Positions 1-13,227 are shown, counted from the first letter of the stretch. The stretch is DNA of 64,000 nt from Bos javanicus (GCF_032452875.1 NW_026893846.1:186001-250000); one strand, 5' to 3'. A program made the numbers and translations. Notes: generated from the sequence alone by a model not told the origin.

Positions 1-2086
1 GTGCATGATCAGTCACCTGATGGGTGTATGATCAGTCACGTGACCAGTACATGGTAGCTACATGATCATTGCATGATCAGCCACGTGAGTAGTGCATGAT
101 AGCCACGTGATCAGTGCATGATCAGTCACGTGATCAGTGCATGATCAGTCACGTGAACAGTGCATGATCAGTCACGTGATCAGTGCATGATCAGCCACGT
201 GATCAGTGCATGATCAGTCACGTGATCAGTGCATGATCATCCACGTGATCAGTGCATGATCAGTCATGTGATCAGTGCATGATATAGACGTGATCAGTGC
301 ATGATCAGTCACGTGATCAGTGCATGATAGCCACGTGATCAGTGCATGATCAGTCACGTGATCAGTGCATGATCAGTCACGTGACCAGTGCATGGTAGCT
401 ACGTGATCAGTGCATGATCAGCCACGTGATCAGTGCATGATAGCCACGTGATCAGTGCATGATAGTCACGTGATCAGTGCATGATCAGTCACGTGATCAG
501 TGCATGATCAGCCACGTGATCAGTGCATGATCAGCCACGTGATCAGTGCATGATAGCCACGTGATCAGTGCATGATCAGTCACGTGATCAGTGCATGATC
601 AGGCACGTGATCAGTGCATGATCAGCCACGTGATCAGTGCATGATAGCCACGTGATCAGTGCATGATCAGTCACGTGATCAGTGTATGATCAGTCACTGA
701 CCAGTACATGGTAGCTACGTGATCATTGCATGATCAGCCACGTGATAGTGCATGATAGCCACGTGATCAGTGCATGATCAGTCACGTGATCAGTGCATGA
801 TCAGTCATGTGATCAGTGCATGATCAGGCACGTGATCAGTGCATGATCAGCCACGTGATCAGTGCATGATAGCCACGTGATCAGTGCATGATCAGTCACG
901 TGATCAGTGCATGATCAGTCACGTGATCAGTGCATGATCAGCCACGTGATCAGTGCATGATCAGCCACGTGATCAGTGCATGATCAATTACGTGATCAGT
1001 GCATGATCAGTCACGTGATCAGTGCATGGTAGCTACGTGATCAGTGCATGATCAGCCACGTGATCAGTGCATGATAGCCACGTGATCAGTGCATGATCAG
1101 TCACGTGATCAGTGCATGATCAGTCACGTGATCAGTGCATGATCAGTCACGTGATCAGTGCATGATCAATTACGTGATCAGTGCATGATCAGTCACGTGA
1201 TCAGTACATGGTAGCTACGTGATCATTGCATGATCAGCCACGTGATCAGTGCATGATAGCCACGTGATCAGTGCATGATAGCCACGTGATCAGTGCATGA
1301 TCAGTCATGTGATACGTGTGTGATCAGCCACGTGATCAGTGCATGATATCCACGTGATCAGTGCATGATAGCCACGTGATCAGTGCATGAGAGCCACGTG
1401 ATCAGTGCATGATCAGTCACGTGATACATGTGTGATCAGCCACGTGATCAGTGCATGATGAGCCACGTGATCAGTGCAGGATCAATTACGTGATCAGTGC
1501 ATGATCAGTCACGTGACCAGTACATGGTTGCTACGTGATCGTTGCATGATCAGCCACGTGAGCAGAGCATGATAGCCACGTGATCAGTGCATGATCAGTC
1601 ACGTGATCAGTACATGATCAGTCACGTGAACAGTGCATGATCATTTACGTGATCTGTGCATGATCAGTCACGTGACCAGTATATGGTAGCTACGTGATCA
1701 TTCCATGACGAGCCACGTGAGCAGTGCATGATAGCCACGTGATGTGTGCATGATGAGTTACGTGAGCAGAGTATGATCAGCCACGTGATCAGTGCATGAG
1801 TGCCACGTGATCAGTGCATGATATGTCACGTGACAGGTGTGTGATCAGCCACGTGAACAGTGCATGTTCAGCCACGTGATCAGTGCATGATAGCCACGTG
1901 ATCAGTGCATGATCAGTTACGTGAGCAGTGTATGATCAGCCACGTGATCAGTGCATGGTCAGACACGTGAACAGTGTATGATCAGCCACGTGATCAGTGC
2001 ATGATATCCAAGTGATCAGTGCATGATCATCACGTGATCAGTGTATGATCAGCCACGTGAACAGTGCATGCTCAGTCACGTGATCA
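1..2086 (+). repeat. Array segment with M landmark and type A preamble
   Basis: It starts inside a module: the M landmark CACCTGATGGGTG begins at 14, so its parent core should lie just left of the window. Units from about 60 to 1310 are near-consensus. From about 1310 the units become diverged (GATACGTGTGTG, GATATCC, GAGAGCC). The full-length type A preamble runs from GGTTGCTA at 1526 through TGACAGGTGTGTG at 1831 to the core. Nothing non-repetitive is seen. Confidence 0.93.
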
Positions 2087-2327
2087 GGGCCTGCTGAGCT
2101 GCGTGATTACTGTCTGCTCATCTGCTTGACAATTGCCAGCTGAGCTGCACGATTCCTGCCTGTCATCTGCTTGACAATTGCCAGCTGTGCTGCGTAATTC
2201 CTGCCTGCTCAGCTGCTTGATTATTGCCAGCTGAGCAGCATGATTCCTCACAGCTGAGTTCCATGATTATTGCCTGCTGACTGTTTGATTCGTGCCTACT
2301 CAGCTCTTTGTTTATTGCCTCCAGAGG
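2087..2327 (+). repeat. Diverged core, copy 1 (type A)
   Basis: This is the reference copy of the 241-bp block, starting GGGCCTGCTGAG and ending CCTCCAGAGG. Internal repeats begin at 2098, 2144, 2189, 2235, 2258 and 2281, giving steps of 46, 45, 46, 23 and 23 bp. Aligning the first repeat with the array unit gives about 16 matches in 23 positions, so the core is an old diverged member of the same family. It is T-rich (GATT, TTGATTATTGCC) where the array has GATC. Diagnostic sites here are CAATTGCC, CACAGCTG and CTGTTTGA. The minus strand has a 62-codon open frame (2163-2351) with a TTG start; it is not called as a gene. Confidence 0.93.
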
Positions 2328-2450
2328 CACATGATCAGTGTATGATAGCAAACATGATCAGTGCATGATCAGTCACATGATCAGCGCCATTAAGTCACGT
2401 GATCACTACATGATAGTCATGTGATCAGTCCATGCTCAGTCACGGTATCA
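2328..2450 (+). repeat. Constant 3' flank of the core (example copy)
   Basis: About 120 bp after every core are conserved and recognisably made of array units, but carry private changes: GATAGCAAACATG, CACATGATCAGCGCC, CATTAAGTCACG, CACTACATGATAGTC and CACGGTATCAG. The same flank follows all 33 cores, with a C/T change at AGCGC/AGTGC. The conserved module is therefore longer than the 241-bp core, and the array returns to consensus units after CGGTATCAG. Confidence 0.9.
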
Positions 2451-3409
2451 GTGCATGATCAGCCACGTGATCAGTGCATGATCAGCCAGGTGATCAGTTC
2501 ATGATAGCTATGTGATCAGTGCATGATTTGTCACGTGATCAGTGCATGATCAGGCAGGTGATCAGTGCATGATCAGTCACGTGATCAGTGCATGATCAGT
2601 CACGTGATCAGTGCATGATCAGTGATCAGCCACGTGATCAGTGCATGATCAGCCACGTGATCAGTGCATGATCAGTCACGTGATCAGTGCATGATCAGTC
2701 ACGTGACCAGTACATGGTAGCTACGTGATCATTGCATGATCAGCCACGTGAGCAGTGCATGATAGCCACGTGATCAGTGCATGATCAGTCACGTGATCAG
2801 TGCATGATCAGTCACGTGATCAGTGCATGATAAGTCACGTGATCAGTGCATGATCAATTACGTGATCAGTGCATGATCAGTCACGTGACCAGTACATGGT
2901 AGCTACGTGATCAGTGCATGATCAGCCACGTGATCAGTGCATGATAGCCACGTGATCAGTGCATGATCAGTCACATGATCAGTGTATGATCATCCGTGAT
3001 CAGTGCATGATCAGTCATGTGATCAGTGCATGATATAGACGTGATCAGTGCATGATCAGTCACGTGATCAGTGCATGATCAACCACGTGATCAGTGCATG
3101 ATAGCCAGTGATGAGTGCATGATAGCCAGTGATCAGTGCATGATCAGTCACGTGATCAGTGCATGATCAGCCACGTGATCAGTGCATGATAGCCACGTGA
3201 TCAGTGCATGATCAGCCACGTGATCAGTGCATGATCAGTTACGTGAGCAGTGTATGATCAGCCACGTGATCAGTGCATGGTCAGACACGTGAACAGTGTA
3301 TGATCAGCCACGTGATCAGTGCATGATAGCCACGTGATCAGTGCATGATCAGTCACGTGATCAGTGTATGATCAGCCACGTGAACAGTGCATGCTCAGTC
3401 ACGTGATCT
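2328..3409 (+). repeat. Array segment, type B approach
   Basis: After the constant flank the units are near-consensus. A shortened unit (CATGATCAGTGATCAGCC) lies at about 2610-2630. The broken-E-box landmark (GCCAGTG) begins at 3104, 306 bp before the next core. There is no M landmark. Confidence 0.9.
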
Positions 3410-3650
3410 GGGCCTGCTGAGCTGCGTGATTACTGTCTGCTCATCTGCTTGACAATTGCCAGCTGAGCTGCACGATTCCTGCCTGTCATCTGCTTGACAA
3501 TTATCAGCTGTGCTGCGTAATTCCTGCCTGCTCAGCTGCTTGATTATTGCCAGCTGAGCAGCATGATTCCTCACACCTGAGTTCCATGATTATTGCCTGC
3601 TGACTGTTTGATTCGTGCCTACTCAGCTCTTTGTTTATTGCCTCCAGAGG
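3410..3650 (+). repeat. Diverged core, copy 2 (type B)
   Basis: The core is full length and preceded by GATCTGGG rather than GATCAGGG. It has CAATTATC instead of CAATTGCC, which puts a stop in the minus-strand frame, and CACACCTG instead of CACAGCTG. Confidence 0.92.
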
Positions 3651-6600
3651 CACATGATCAGTGTATGATAGCAAACATGATCAGCGCATGATCAGTCACA
3701 TGATCAGCGCCATTAAGTCACGTGATCACTACATGATAGTCATGTGATCAGTCCATGCTCAGTCACGGTATCAGTGCATGATCAGCCACGTGATCAGTGC
3801 ATGATCAGCCACGTGATCAGTTCATGATAGCCACGTGATCAGTGCATGATCAGTCACGTGATCAGTGCATGATCAGGCACGTGATCAGTGCATGATCAGC
3901 CACGTGATCAGTGCATGATAGCCACGTGATCAGTGCATGATCAGTCACCTGATGGGTGTATGATCAGTCACGTGACCTGTACATGGTAGCTACATGATCA
4001 TTGCATGATCAGCCACGTGAGTAGTGCATGATAGCCACGTGATCAGTGCATGATCAGTCACGTGATCAGTGCATGATCAGTCACGTGATCAGTGCATGAT
4101 CAGTCACGTGATCAGTGCATGATCAGCCACGTGATCAGTGCATGATCAGTCACGTGATCAGTGCATGATCAGCCACGTGATCAGTGCATGATCAGTCACG
4201 TGATCAGTGCATGATATAGACGTGATCAGTGCATGATCAGTCACGTGATCAGTGCATGATAGCCACGTGATCAGTGCATGATCAGTCACGTGATCAGTGC
4301 ATGATCAGTCACGTGATCAGTGCATGATAGCTACGTGATCAGTGCATGATCAGCCACGTGATCAGTGCATGATAGCCACGTGATCAGTGCATGATAGTCA
4401 CGTGATCAGTGCATGATCAGTCACGTGATCAGTGCATGATCAGCCACGTGATCAGTGCATGATCAGCCACGTGATCAGTGCATGATAGCCACGTGATCAG
4501 TGCATGATCAGTCACGTGATCAGTGCATGATCAGTCACGTGATCAGTGCATGATCAGCCACGTGATCAGTGCATGATAGCCACGTGATCAGTGCATGATC
4601 AGTCACGTGATCAGTGCATGATCAGTCACGTGACAGTGCATGATAGCTACGTGATCAGTGCATGATCAGCCACGTGATCAGTGCATGATAGCCACGTGAT
4701 CAGTGCATGATCAGTCACGTGATCAGTGCATGATCAGTCACGTGATCAGTGCATGATCAGCCACGTGATCAGTGCATGATCAGCCACGTGATCAGTGCAT
4801 GATAGCCACGTGATCAGTGCATGATCAGTCACGTGATCAGTGCATGATCAGTCACGTGATCAGTGCATGATCAGCCACGTGATCAGTGCATGATCAGCCA
4901 CGTGATCAGTGCATGATCAGTTACGTGATCAGTGCATGATCAGTCACGTGATCAGTGCATGGTAGCTACGTGATCATTGCATGATCAGCCACGTGATCAG
5001 TGCATGATAGCCACGTGATCAGTGCATGATCAGTCACGTGATCAGTGCATGATCAGTCACGTGATCAGTGCATGATCAGTCACGTGATCAGTGCATGATC
5101 AATTCGTGATCAGTGCATGATCAGTCACGTGATCAGTGCATGATAGCTACGTGATCAGTGCATGATCAGCCACGTGATCAGTGCATGATAGCCACGTGAT
5201 CAGTGCATGATAGCCACGTGATCAGTGCATGATCAGTCACGTGATCAGTGCATGATCAGCCACGTGATCAGTGCATGATATCCACGTGATCAGTGCATGA
5301 TCAGCCACGTGATCAGTGCATGATAGCCACGTGATCAGTGCATGATCAGTCACGTGATCAGTGTGATCAGCCACGTGATCAGTGCATGATCAGCCACGTG
5401 ATCAGTGCATGATCAGTCACGTGATCAGTGCATGATCAGCCACGTGATCAGTGCATGATAGCCACGTGATCAGTGCATGATCAGTCACGTGATCAGTGCA
5501 TGATCAGTCACGTGATCAGTGCATGATCAGCCACGTGATCAGTGCATGATCAGTCACGTGATCAGTGCATGATAGCTACGTGATCAGTGCATGATCAGCC
5601 ACGTGATCAGTGCATGATCAGCCACGTGATCAGTGCATGATAGCCACGTGATCAGTGCATGATCAGTCACGTGATCAGTGCATGATCAGTCACGTGATCA
5701 GTGCATGATAGCCACGTGATCAGTGCATGATCAGCCACGTGATCAGTGCATGATAGCCACGTGATCAGTGCATGATCAGTCACGTGATCAGTGCATGATC
5801 AGTCACGTGATCAGTGCATGATCAGTCACGTGATCAGTGCATGATCAATTACGTGATCAGTGCATGATCAGTCACGTGATCAGTGCATGATAGCTACGTG
5901 ATCAGTGCATGATCAGCCACGTGATCAGTGCATGATAGCCACGTGATCAGTGCATGATCAGTCACGTGATCAGTGCATGATCATCCACGTGATCAGTGCA
6001 TGATCAGTCACGTGATCAGTGCATGATATACGTGATCAGTGCATGATCAGTCACGTGATCAGTGCATGATCAGCCACGTGATCAGTGCATGATAGCCAGT
6101 GATCAGTGCATGATAGCCAGTGATCAGTGCATGATCAGTCACGTGATCAGTGCATGATCAGCCACGTGATCAGTGCATGATAGCCACTGATCAGTGCATG
6201 ATCAGCCACGTGATCAGTGCATGATCAGTCACGTGATCAGTGCATGATCAGCCACGTGATCAGTGCATGATCAGTCACGTGATCAGTGCATGATCAGTCA
6301 CGTGATCAGTGCATGATCAGCCACGTGATCAGTGCATGATCAGTCACGTGATCAGTGCATGATCAGCCACGTGATCAGTGCATGATCAGTCACGTGATCA
6401 GTGCATGATCAGCCACGTGATCAGTGCATGATCAGTCACGTGATCAGTGCATGATCAGTCACGTGATCAGTGCATGATAGCCACGTGATCAGTGCATGAT
6501 CAGTCACCTGATCAGTGCATGATCAGTCACGTGACCAGTACATGGTAGCTACATGATCATTGCATGATCAGCCACGTGATAGTGCATGATAGCCACGTGA

Positions 6601-7920
6601 TCAGTGCATGATCAGTCACGTGATCAGTGCATGATCAGTCATGTGATCAGTGCATGATCAGTCACGTGATCAGTGCATGATCAGCCACGTGATCAGTGCA
6701 TGATAGCCACGTGATCAGTGCATGATCAGTCACGTGATCAGTGCATGATCAGTCACGTGATCAGTGCATGATCAGCCACGTGATCAGTGCATGATCAGCC
6801 ACGTGATCAGTGCATGATCAGTCACGTGATCAGTGCATGATCAGTCACGTGATCAGTGCATGATAGCTACGTGATCAGTGCATGATCAGCCACGTGATCA
6901 GTGCATGATAGCCACGTGATCAGTGCATGATCAGTCACGTGATCAGTGCATGATCACTCACGTGATCAGTGCATGATCAGTCACGTGATCAGTGCATGAT
7001 CAGTCACGTGATCAGTGCATGATCAGTCACGTGACCAGTACATGGTAGCTACGTGATCATTGCATGATCAGCCACGTGATCAGTGCATGATAGCCACGTG
7101 ATCAGTGCATGATAGCCACGTGATCAGTGCATGATCAGTCATGTGATACGTGTGTGATCAGCCACGTGATCAGTGCATGATATCCACGTGATCAGTGCAT
7201 GATAGCCACGTGATCAGTGCATGAGAGCCACGTGATCAGTGCATGATCAGTCACGTGATACATGTGTGATCAGCCACGTGATCAGTGCATGATGAGCCAC
7301 GTGATCAGTGCAGGATCAATTACGTGATCAGTGCATGATCAGTCACGTGACCAGTACATGGTTGCTACGTGATCGTTGCATGATCAGCCACGTGAGCAGA
7401 GCATGATAGCCACGTGATCAGTGCATGATCAGTCACGTGATCAGTACATGATCAGTCACGTGAACAGTGCATGATCATTTACGTGATCTGTGCATGATCA
7501 GTCACGTGACCAGTATATGGTAGCTACGTGATCATTCCATGACGAGCCACGTGAGCAGTGCATGATAGCCACGTGATGTGTGCATGATGAGTTACGTGAG
7601 CAGAGTATGATCAGCCACGTGATCAGTGCATGAGTGCCACGTGATCAGTGCATGATATGTCACGTGACAGGTGTGTGATCAGCCACGTGAACAGTGCATG
7701 TTCAGCCACGTGATCAGTGCATGATAGCCACGTGATCAGTGCATGATCAGTTACGTGAGCAGTGTATGATCAGCCACGTGATCAGTGCATGGTCAGACAC
7801 GTGAACAGTGTATGATCAGCCACGTGATCAGTGCATGATATCCAAGTGATCAGTGCATGATCATCACGTGATCAGTGTATGATCAGCCACGTGAACAGTG
7901 CATGCTCAGTCACGTGATCA
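3651..7920 (+). repeat. Longest segment: uniform 23-bp expansion, then type A preamble
   Basis: M is at 3946, 536 bp after the core start. From about 4020 to 7030 units are nearly identical 22/23-mers with few private changes, the longest such stretch between two cores in the window. A broken-E-box pair is at about 6095-6120. Diverged units resume near 7140, and the full 561-bp type A preamble starts at 7360. Confidence 0.92.
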
Positions 7921-8161
7921 GGGCCTGCTGAGCTGCGTGATTACTGTCTGCTCATCTGCTTGACAATTGCCAGCTGAGCTGCACGATTCCTGCCTGTCAT
8001 CTGCTTGACAATTGCCAGCTGTGCTGCGTAATTCCTGCCTGCTCAGCTGCTTGATTATTGCCAGCTGAGCAGCATGATTCCTCACAGCTGAGTTCCATGA
8101 TTATTGCCTGCTGACTGTTTGATTCGTGCCTACTCAGCTCTTTGTTTATTGCCTCCAGAGG
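7921..8161 (+). repeat. Diverged core, copy 3 (type A)
   Basis: The core is full length with GATCAGGG, CAATTGCC, CACAGCTG and CTGTTTGA, the same allele set as copy 1. The two preambles also match closely, so copies 1 and 3 are probably recent duplicates of one module. Confidence 0.92.
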
Positions 8162-9873
8162 CACATGATCAGTGTATGATAGCAAACATGATCAGTGCAT
8201 GATCAGTCACATGATCAGCGCCATTAAGTCACGTGATCACTACATGATAGTCATGTGATCAGTCCATGCTCAGTCACGGTATCAGTGCATGATCAGCCAC
8301 GTGATCAGTGCATGATCAGCCAGGTGATCAGTTCATGATAGCTATGTGATCAGTGCATGATTTGTCACGTGATCAGTGCATGACCAGGCAGGTGATCAGT
8401 GCATGATCAGTCACGTGATCAGTGCATGATCAGTCACGTGATCAGTGCATGATCAGTCACGTGATCAGTGCATGATCAGCCACGTGATCAGTGCATGATC
8501 AGCCACGTGATCAGTGCATGATCAGTCACGTGATCAGTGCATGATCAGTCACGTGACCAGTACATGGTAGCTACGTGATCAGTGCATGATCAGCCACGTG
8601 AGCAGTGCATGATAGCCACGTGATCAGTGCATGATCAGTCACGTGATCAGTGCATGATCAGTCACGTGATCAGTGCATGATCAGTCACGTGATCAGTGCA
8701 TGATCAGCCACGTGATCAGTGCATGATCAGTCACGTGATCAGTGCATGGTAGCTACGTGATCATTGCATGATCAGCCACGTGATCAGTGCATGATAGCCA
8801 CGTGATCAGTGCATGATCAGTCACATGATCAGTGCATGATCATCCACGTGATCAGTGCATGATCAGTCACGTGATCAGTGCATGATATAGACGTGATCAG
8901 TGCATGATCAGTCACGTGATCAGTGCATGATCAGCCACGTGATCAGTGCATGATAGCCAGTGATCAGTGCATGATAGCCAGTGATCAGTGCATGATCAGT
9001 CACGTGATCAGTGCATGATCAGCCACGTGATCAGTGCATGATAGCCACGTGATCAGTGCATGATCAGCCACGTGATCAGTGCATGATCAGTCACGTGATC
9101 AGTGCATGATCAGCCACGTGATCAGTGCATGATCAGTCACGTGATCAGTGCATGATCAGCCACGTGATCAGTGCATGATAGCCACGTGATCAGTGCATGA
9201 TCAGCCACGTGATCAGTGCATGATCAGTCACGTGATCAGTGCATGATCAGCCACGTGATCAGTGCATGATCAGTCACGTGATCAGTGCATGATCAGTCAC
9301 GTGATCAGTGCATGATCACCACGTGATCAGTGCATGATCAGTCACGTGATCAGTGCATGATCAATTACGTGATCAGTGCATGATCAGTCACGTGACCAGT
9401 ACATGGTAGCTACGTGATCATTGCATGATCAGCCACGTGATCAGTGCATGATAGCCACGTGATCAGTGCATGATCAGTCACATGATCAGTGTATGATCAT
9501 CCACGTGATCAGTGCATGATCAGTCACGTGATCAGTGCATGATATAGACGTGATCAGTGCATGATCAGTCACGTGATCAGTGCATGATCAGCCACGTGAT
9601 CAGTGCATGATAGCCAGTGATCAGTGCATGATAGCCAGTGATCAGTGCATGATCAGTCACGTGATCAGTGCATGATCAGCCACGTGATCAGTGCATGATC
9701 AGCCACGTGATCAGTGCATGATCAGCCACGTGATCAGTGCATGGTCAGACACGTGAACAGTGTATGATCAGCCACGTGATCAGTGCATGATAGCCACGTG
9801 ATCAGTGCATGATCAGTCACGTGATCAGTGTATGATCAGCCACGTGAACAGTGCATGCTCAGTCACGTGATCA
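8162..9873 (+). repeat. Array segment with internal duplication of about 658 bp
   Basis: Two broken-E-box pairs begin at 8955 and 9613, and the CACATGATCAGTG landmark recurs at 8822 and 9479. Both show an offset of about 658 bp, so a block of that length is repeated in tandem. The second pair is 261 bp before the next core, closer than the usual 306. Confidence 0.85.
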
Positions 9874-10114
9874 GGGCCTGCTGAGCTGCGTGATTACTGT
9901 CTGCTCATCTGCTTGACAATTGCCAGCTGAGCTGCACGATTCCTGCCTGTCATCTGCTTGACAATTGCCAGCTGTGCTGCGTAATTCCTGCCTGCTCAGC
10001 TGCTTGATTATTGCCAGCTGAGCAGCATGATTCCTCACAGCTGAGTTCCATGATTATTGCCTGCTGACTGTTTGATTCGTGCCTACTCAGCTCTTTGTTT
10101 ATTGCCTCCAGAGG
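9874..10114 (+). repeat. Diverged core, copy 4 (type B)
   Basis: The core is full length with GATCAGGG, CAATTGCC, CACAGCTG and CTGTTTGA. It carries type-A-like core alleles on a type B upstream sequence. Confidence 0.92.
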
Positions 10115-11691
10115 CACATGATCAGTGTATGATAGCAAACATGATCAGCGCATGATCAGTCACATGATCAGCGCCATTAAGTCACGTGATCACTACATGA
10201 TAGTCATGTGATCAGTCCATGCTCAGTCACGGTATCAGTGCATGATCAGCCACGTGATCAGTGCATGATCAGCCACGTGATCAGTGCATGATAGCCATGT
10301 GATCAGTGCATGATCAGTCACGTGATCAGTGCATGATCAGGCACGTGATCAGTGCATGATCAGTCACGTGATCAGTGCATGATCAGCCACGTGATCAGTG
10401 CATGATCAGCCACGTGATCAGTGCATGATCAGTCACGTGATCAGTGCATGATCAGTCACGTGACCAGTACATGGTAGCTACGTGATCATTGCATGATCAG
10501 CCACGTGATCAGTGCATGATAGCCACGTGATCAGTGCATGATCAGTCACGTGATCAGTGCATGATCAGTCACGTGATCAGTGCATGATCAGTCACGTGAT
10601 CAGTGCATGATCAATTACGTGATCAGTGCATGATCAGTCACGTGATCAGTGCATGATAGCTACGTGATCAGTGCATGATCAGCCACGTGATCAGTGCATG
10701 ATAGCCACGTGATCAGTGCATGATCAGTCACGTGATCAGTGCATGATCATCCACGTGATCAGTGCATGATCAGTCACGTGATCAGTGCATGATAGCCACG
10801 TGATCAGTGCATGATCAGTCACGTGATCAGTGCATGATCAGCCACGTGATCAGTGCATGATAGCCACGTGATCAGTGCATGATAGCCACGTGATCAGTGC
10901 ATGATCAGTCACGTGATCAGTGCATGATCAGCCACGTGATCAGTGCATGATAGCCACGTGATCAGTGCATGATCAGCCACGTGATCAGTGCATGATCAGT
11001 CACGTGATCAGTGCATGATCAGCCACGTGATCAGTGCATGATCAGCCACGTGATCAGTGCATGATCAGTCACGTGATCAGTGCATGATCACCACGTGATC
11101 AGTGCATGATCAGTCACGTGATCAGTGCATGATCAATTACGTGATCAGTGCATGATCAGTCACGTGACCAGTACATGGTAGCTACGTGATCATTGCATGA
11201 TCAGCCACGTGAGCAGTGCATGATAGCCACGTGATCAGTGCATGATCAGTCACATGATCAGTGTATGATCATCCACGTGATCAGTGCATGATCAGTCACG
11301 TGATCAGTGCATGATATAGACGTGATCAGTGCATGATCAGTCACGTGATCAGTGCATGATCAGCCACGTGATCAGTGCATGATAGCCAGTGATCAGTGCA
11401 TGATAGCCAGTGATCAGTGCATGATCAGTCACGTGATCAGTGCATGATCAGCCACGTGATCAGTGCATGATCAGCCACGTGATCAGTGCATGATCAGCCA
11501 CGTGATCAGTGCATGATCAGTTACGTGAGCAGTGTATGATCAGCCACGTGATCAGTGCATGGTCAGACACGTGAACAGTGTATGATCAGCCACGTGATCA
11601 GTGCATGATAGCCACGTGATCAGTGCATGATCAGTCACGTGATCAGTGTATGATCAGCCACGTGAACAGTGCATGCTCAGTCACGTGATCA
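10115..11691 (+). repeat. Array segment, type B approach
   Basis: The segment holds near-consensus units with AGCTACGTG landmarks about every 180 bp. The broken-E-box pair starts at 11385, 307 bp before the next core. M is absent. Confidence 0.9.
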
Positions 11692-11932
11692 GGGCCTGCT
11701 GAGCTGCGTGATTACTGTCTGCTCATCTGCTTGACAATTGCCAGCTGAGCTGCACGATTCCTGCCTGTCATCTGCTTGACAATTGCCAGCTGTGCTGCGT
11801 AATTCCTGCCTGCTCAGCTGCTTGATTATTGCCAGCTGAGCAGCATGATTCCTCACACCTGAGTTCCATGATTATTGCCTGCTGACTGTTTGATTCGTGC
11901 CTACTCAGCTCTTTGTTTATTGCCTCCAGAGG
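11692..11932 (+). repeat. Diverged core, copy 5 (type B)
   Basis: The core is full length with GATCAGGG, CAATTGCC and CACACCTG. It differs from copy 4 at the CACAGCTG/CACACCTG site. Confidence 0.92.
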
Positions 11933-12986
11933 CACATGATCAGTGTATGATAGCAAACATGATCAGTGCATGATCAGTCACATGATCAGCGCCATTAAGT
12001 CACGTGATCACTACATGATAGTCATGTGATCAGTCCATGCTCAGTCACGGTATCAGTGCATGATCAGCCACGTGATCAGTGCATGATCAGCCACGTGATC
12101 AGTTCATGATAGCTACGTGATCAGTGCATGATCAGTCACGTGATCAGTGCATGATCAGGCACGTGATCAGTGCATGATCAGTCACGTGATCAGTGCATGA
12201 TCAGCCACGTGATCAGTGCATGATCAGCCACGTGATCAGTGCATGATCAGTCACGTGATCAGTGCATGATCAGTCACGTGACCAGTACATGGTAGCTACG
12301 TGATCATTGCATGATCAGCCACGTGAGCAGTGCATGATAGCCACGTGATCAGTGCATGATCAGTCACGTGATCAGTGCATGATCACTCACGTGATCAGTG
12401 CATGATAAGTCACGTGATCAGTGCATGATCAATTACGTGATCAGTGCATGATCAGTCACGTGACCAGTACATGGTAGCTACGTGATCATTGCATGATCAG
12501 CCACGTGATCAGTGCATGATAGCCACGTGATCAGTGCATGATCAGTCACGTGATCAGTGTATGATCATCCACGTGATCAGTGCATGATCAGTCATGTGAT
12601 CAGTGCATGATATAGACGTGATCAGTGCATGATCAGTCACGTGATCAGTGCATGATCAGCCACGTGATCAGTGCATGATAGCCAGTGATCAGTGCATGAT
12701 AGCCAGTGATCAGTGCATGATCAGTCACGTGATCAGTGTATGATCAGCCACGTGATCAGTGCATGATAGCCACGTGATCAGTGCATGATCAGCCACGTGA
12801 TCAGTGCATGATCAGTTACGTGAGCAGTGTATGATCAGCCACGTGATCAGTGCATGGTCAGACACGTGAACAGTGTATGATCAGCCACGTGATCAGTGCA
12901 TGATAGCCACGTGATCAGTGCATGATCAGTCACGTGATCAGTGTATGATCAGCCACGTGAACAGTGCATGCTCAGTCACGTGATCT
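11933..12986 (+). repeat. Array segment, short (about 1.3-kb) module
   Basis: The segment contains a clean 182-bp octamer (AGCTACGTG at 12294 and 12476). The broken-E-box pair starts at 12681, 306 bp before the next core. M is absent. Confidence 0.9.
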
Positions 12987-13227
12987 GGGCCTGCTGAGCT
13001 GCGTGATTACTGTCTGCTCATCTGCTTGACAATTGCCAGCTGAGCTGCACGATTCCTGCCTGTCATCTGCTTGACAATTATCAGCTGTGCTGCGTAATTC
13101 CTGCCTGCTCAGCTGCTTGATTATTGCCAGCTGAGCAGCATGATTCCTCACACCTGAGTTCCATGATTATTGCCTGCTGACTGTTTGATTCGTGCCTACT
13201 CAGCTCTTTGTTTATTGCCTCCAGAGG
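12987..13227 (+). repeat. Diverged core, copy 6 (type B)
   Basis: The core is full length with GATCTGGG, CAATTATC (minus-strand frame closed) and CACACCTG. This is the same combination as copy 2. Confidence 0.92.

Noticed and set aside
2087..2327. Core as an inserted SINE or other mobile element
   Set aside because: It has no A-tail, no RNA polymerase III boxes, no terminal inverted repeats and no target-site duplication that I can see, while its internal 23/46-bp periods align to the array unit. All copies are in the same orientation and share the same flank, unlike independent insertions.
2163..2351. 62-amino-acid minus-strand protein, repeated in 27 cores
   Set aside because: It uses a TTG start, has no recognisable domain, no ribosome binding site or promoter context, and overlaps the constant flank. 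The two common amino-acid differences (N/Y and S/R) follow lineage alleles rather than any coding constraint, and six cores have a stop. Read as a chance frame in diverged satellite DNA.
3651..7920. Assembly artefact in the long uniform stretches
   Set aside because: This cannot be excluded from sequence alone. However, units differ by small, non-periodic changes and the landmarks keep exact distances on both sides, so it is reported as real expansion pending read-level checks.
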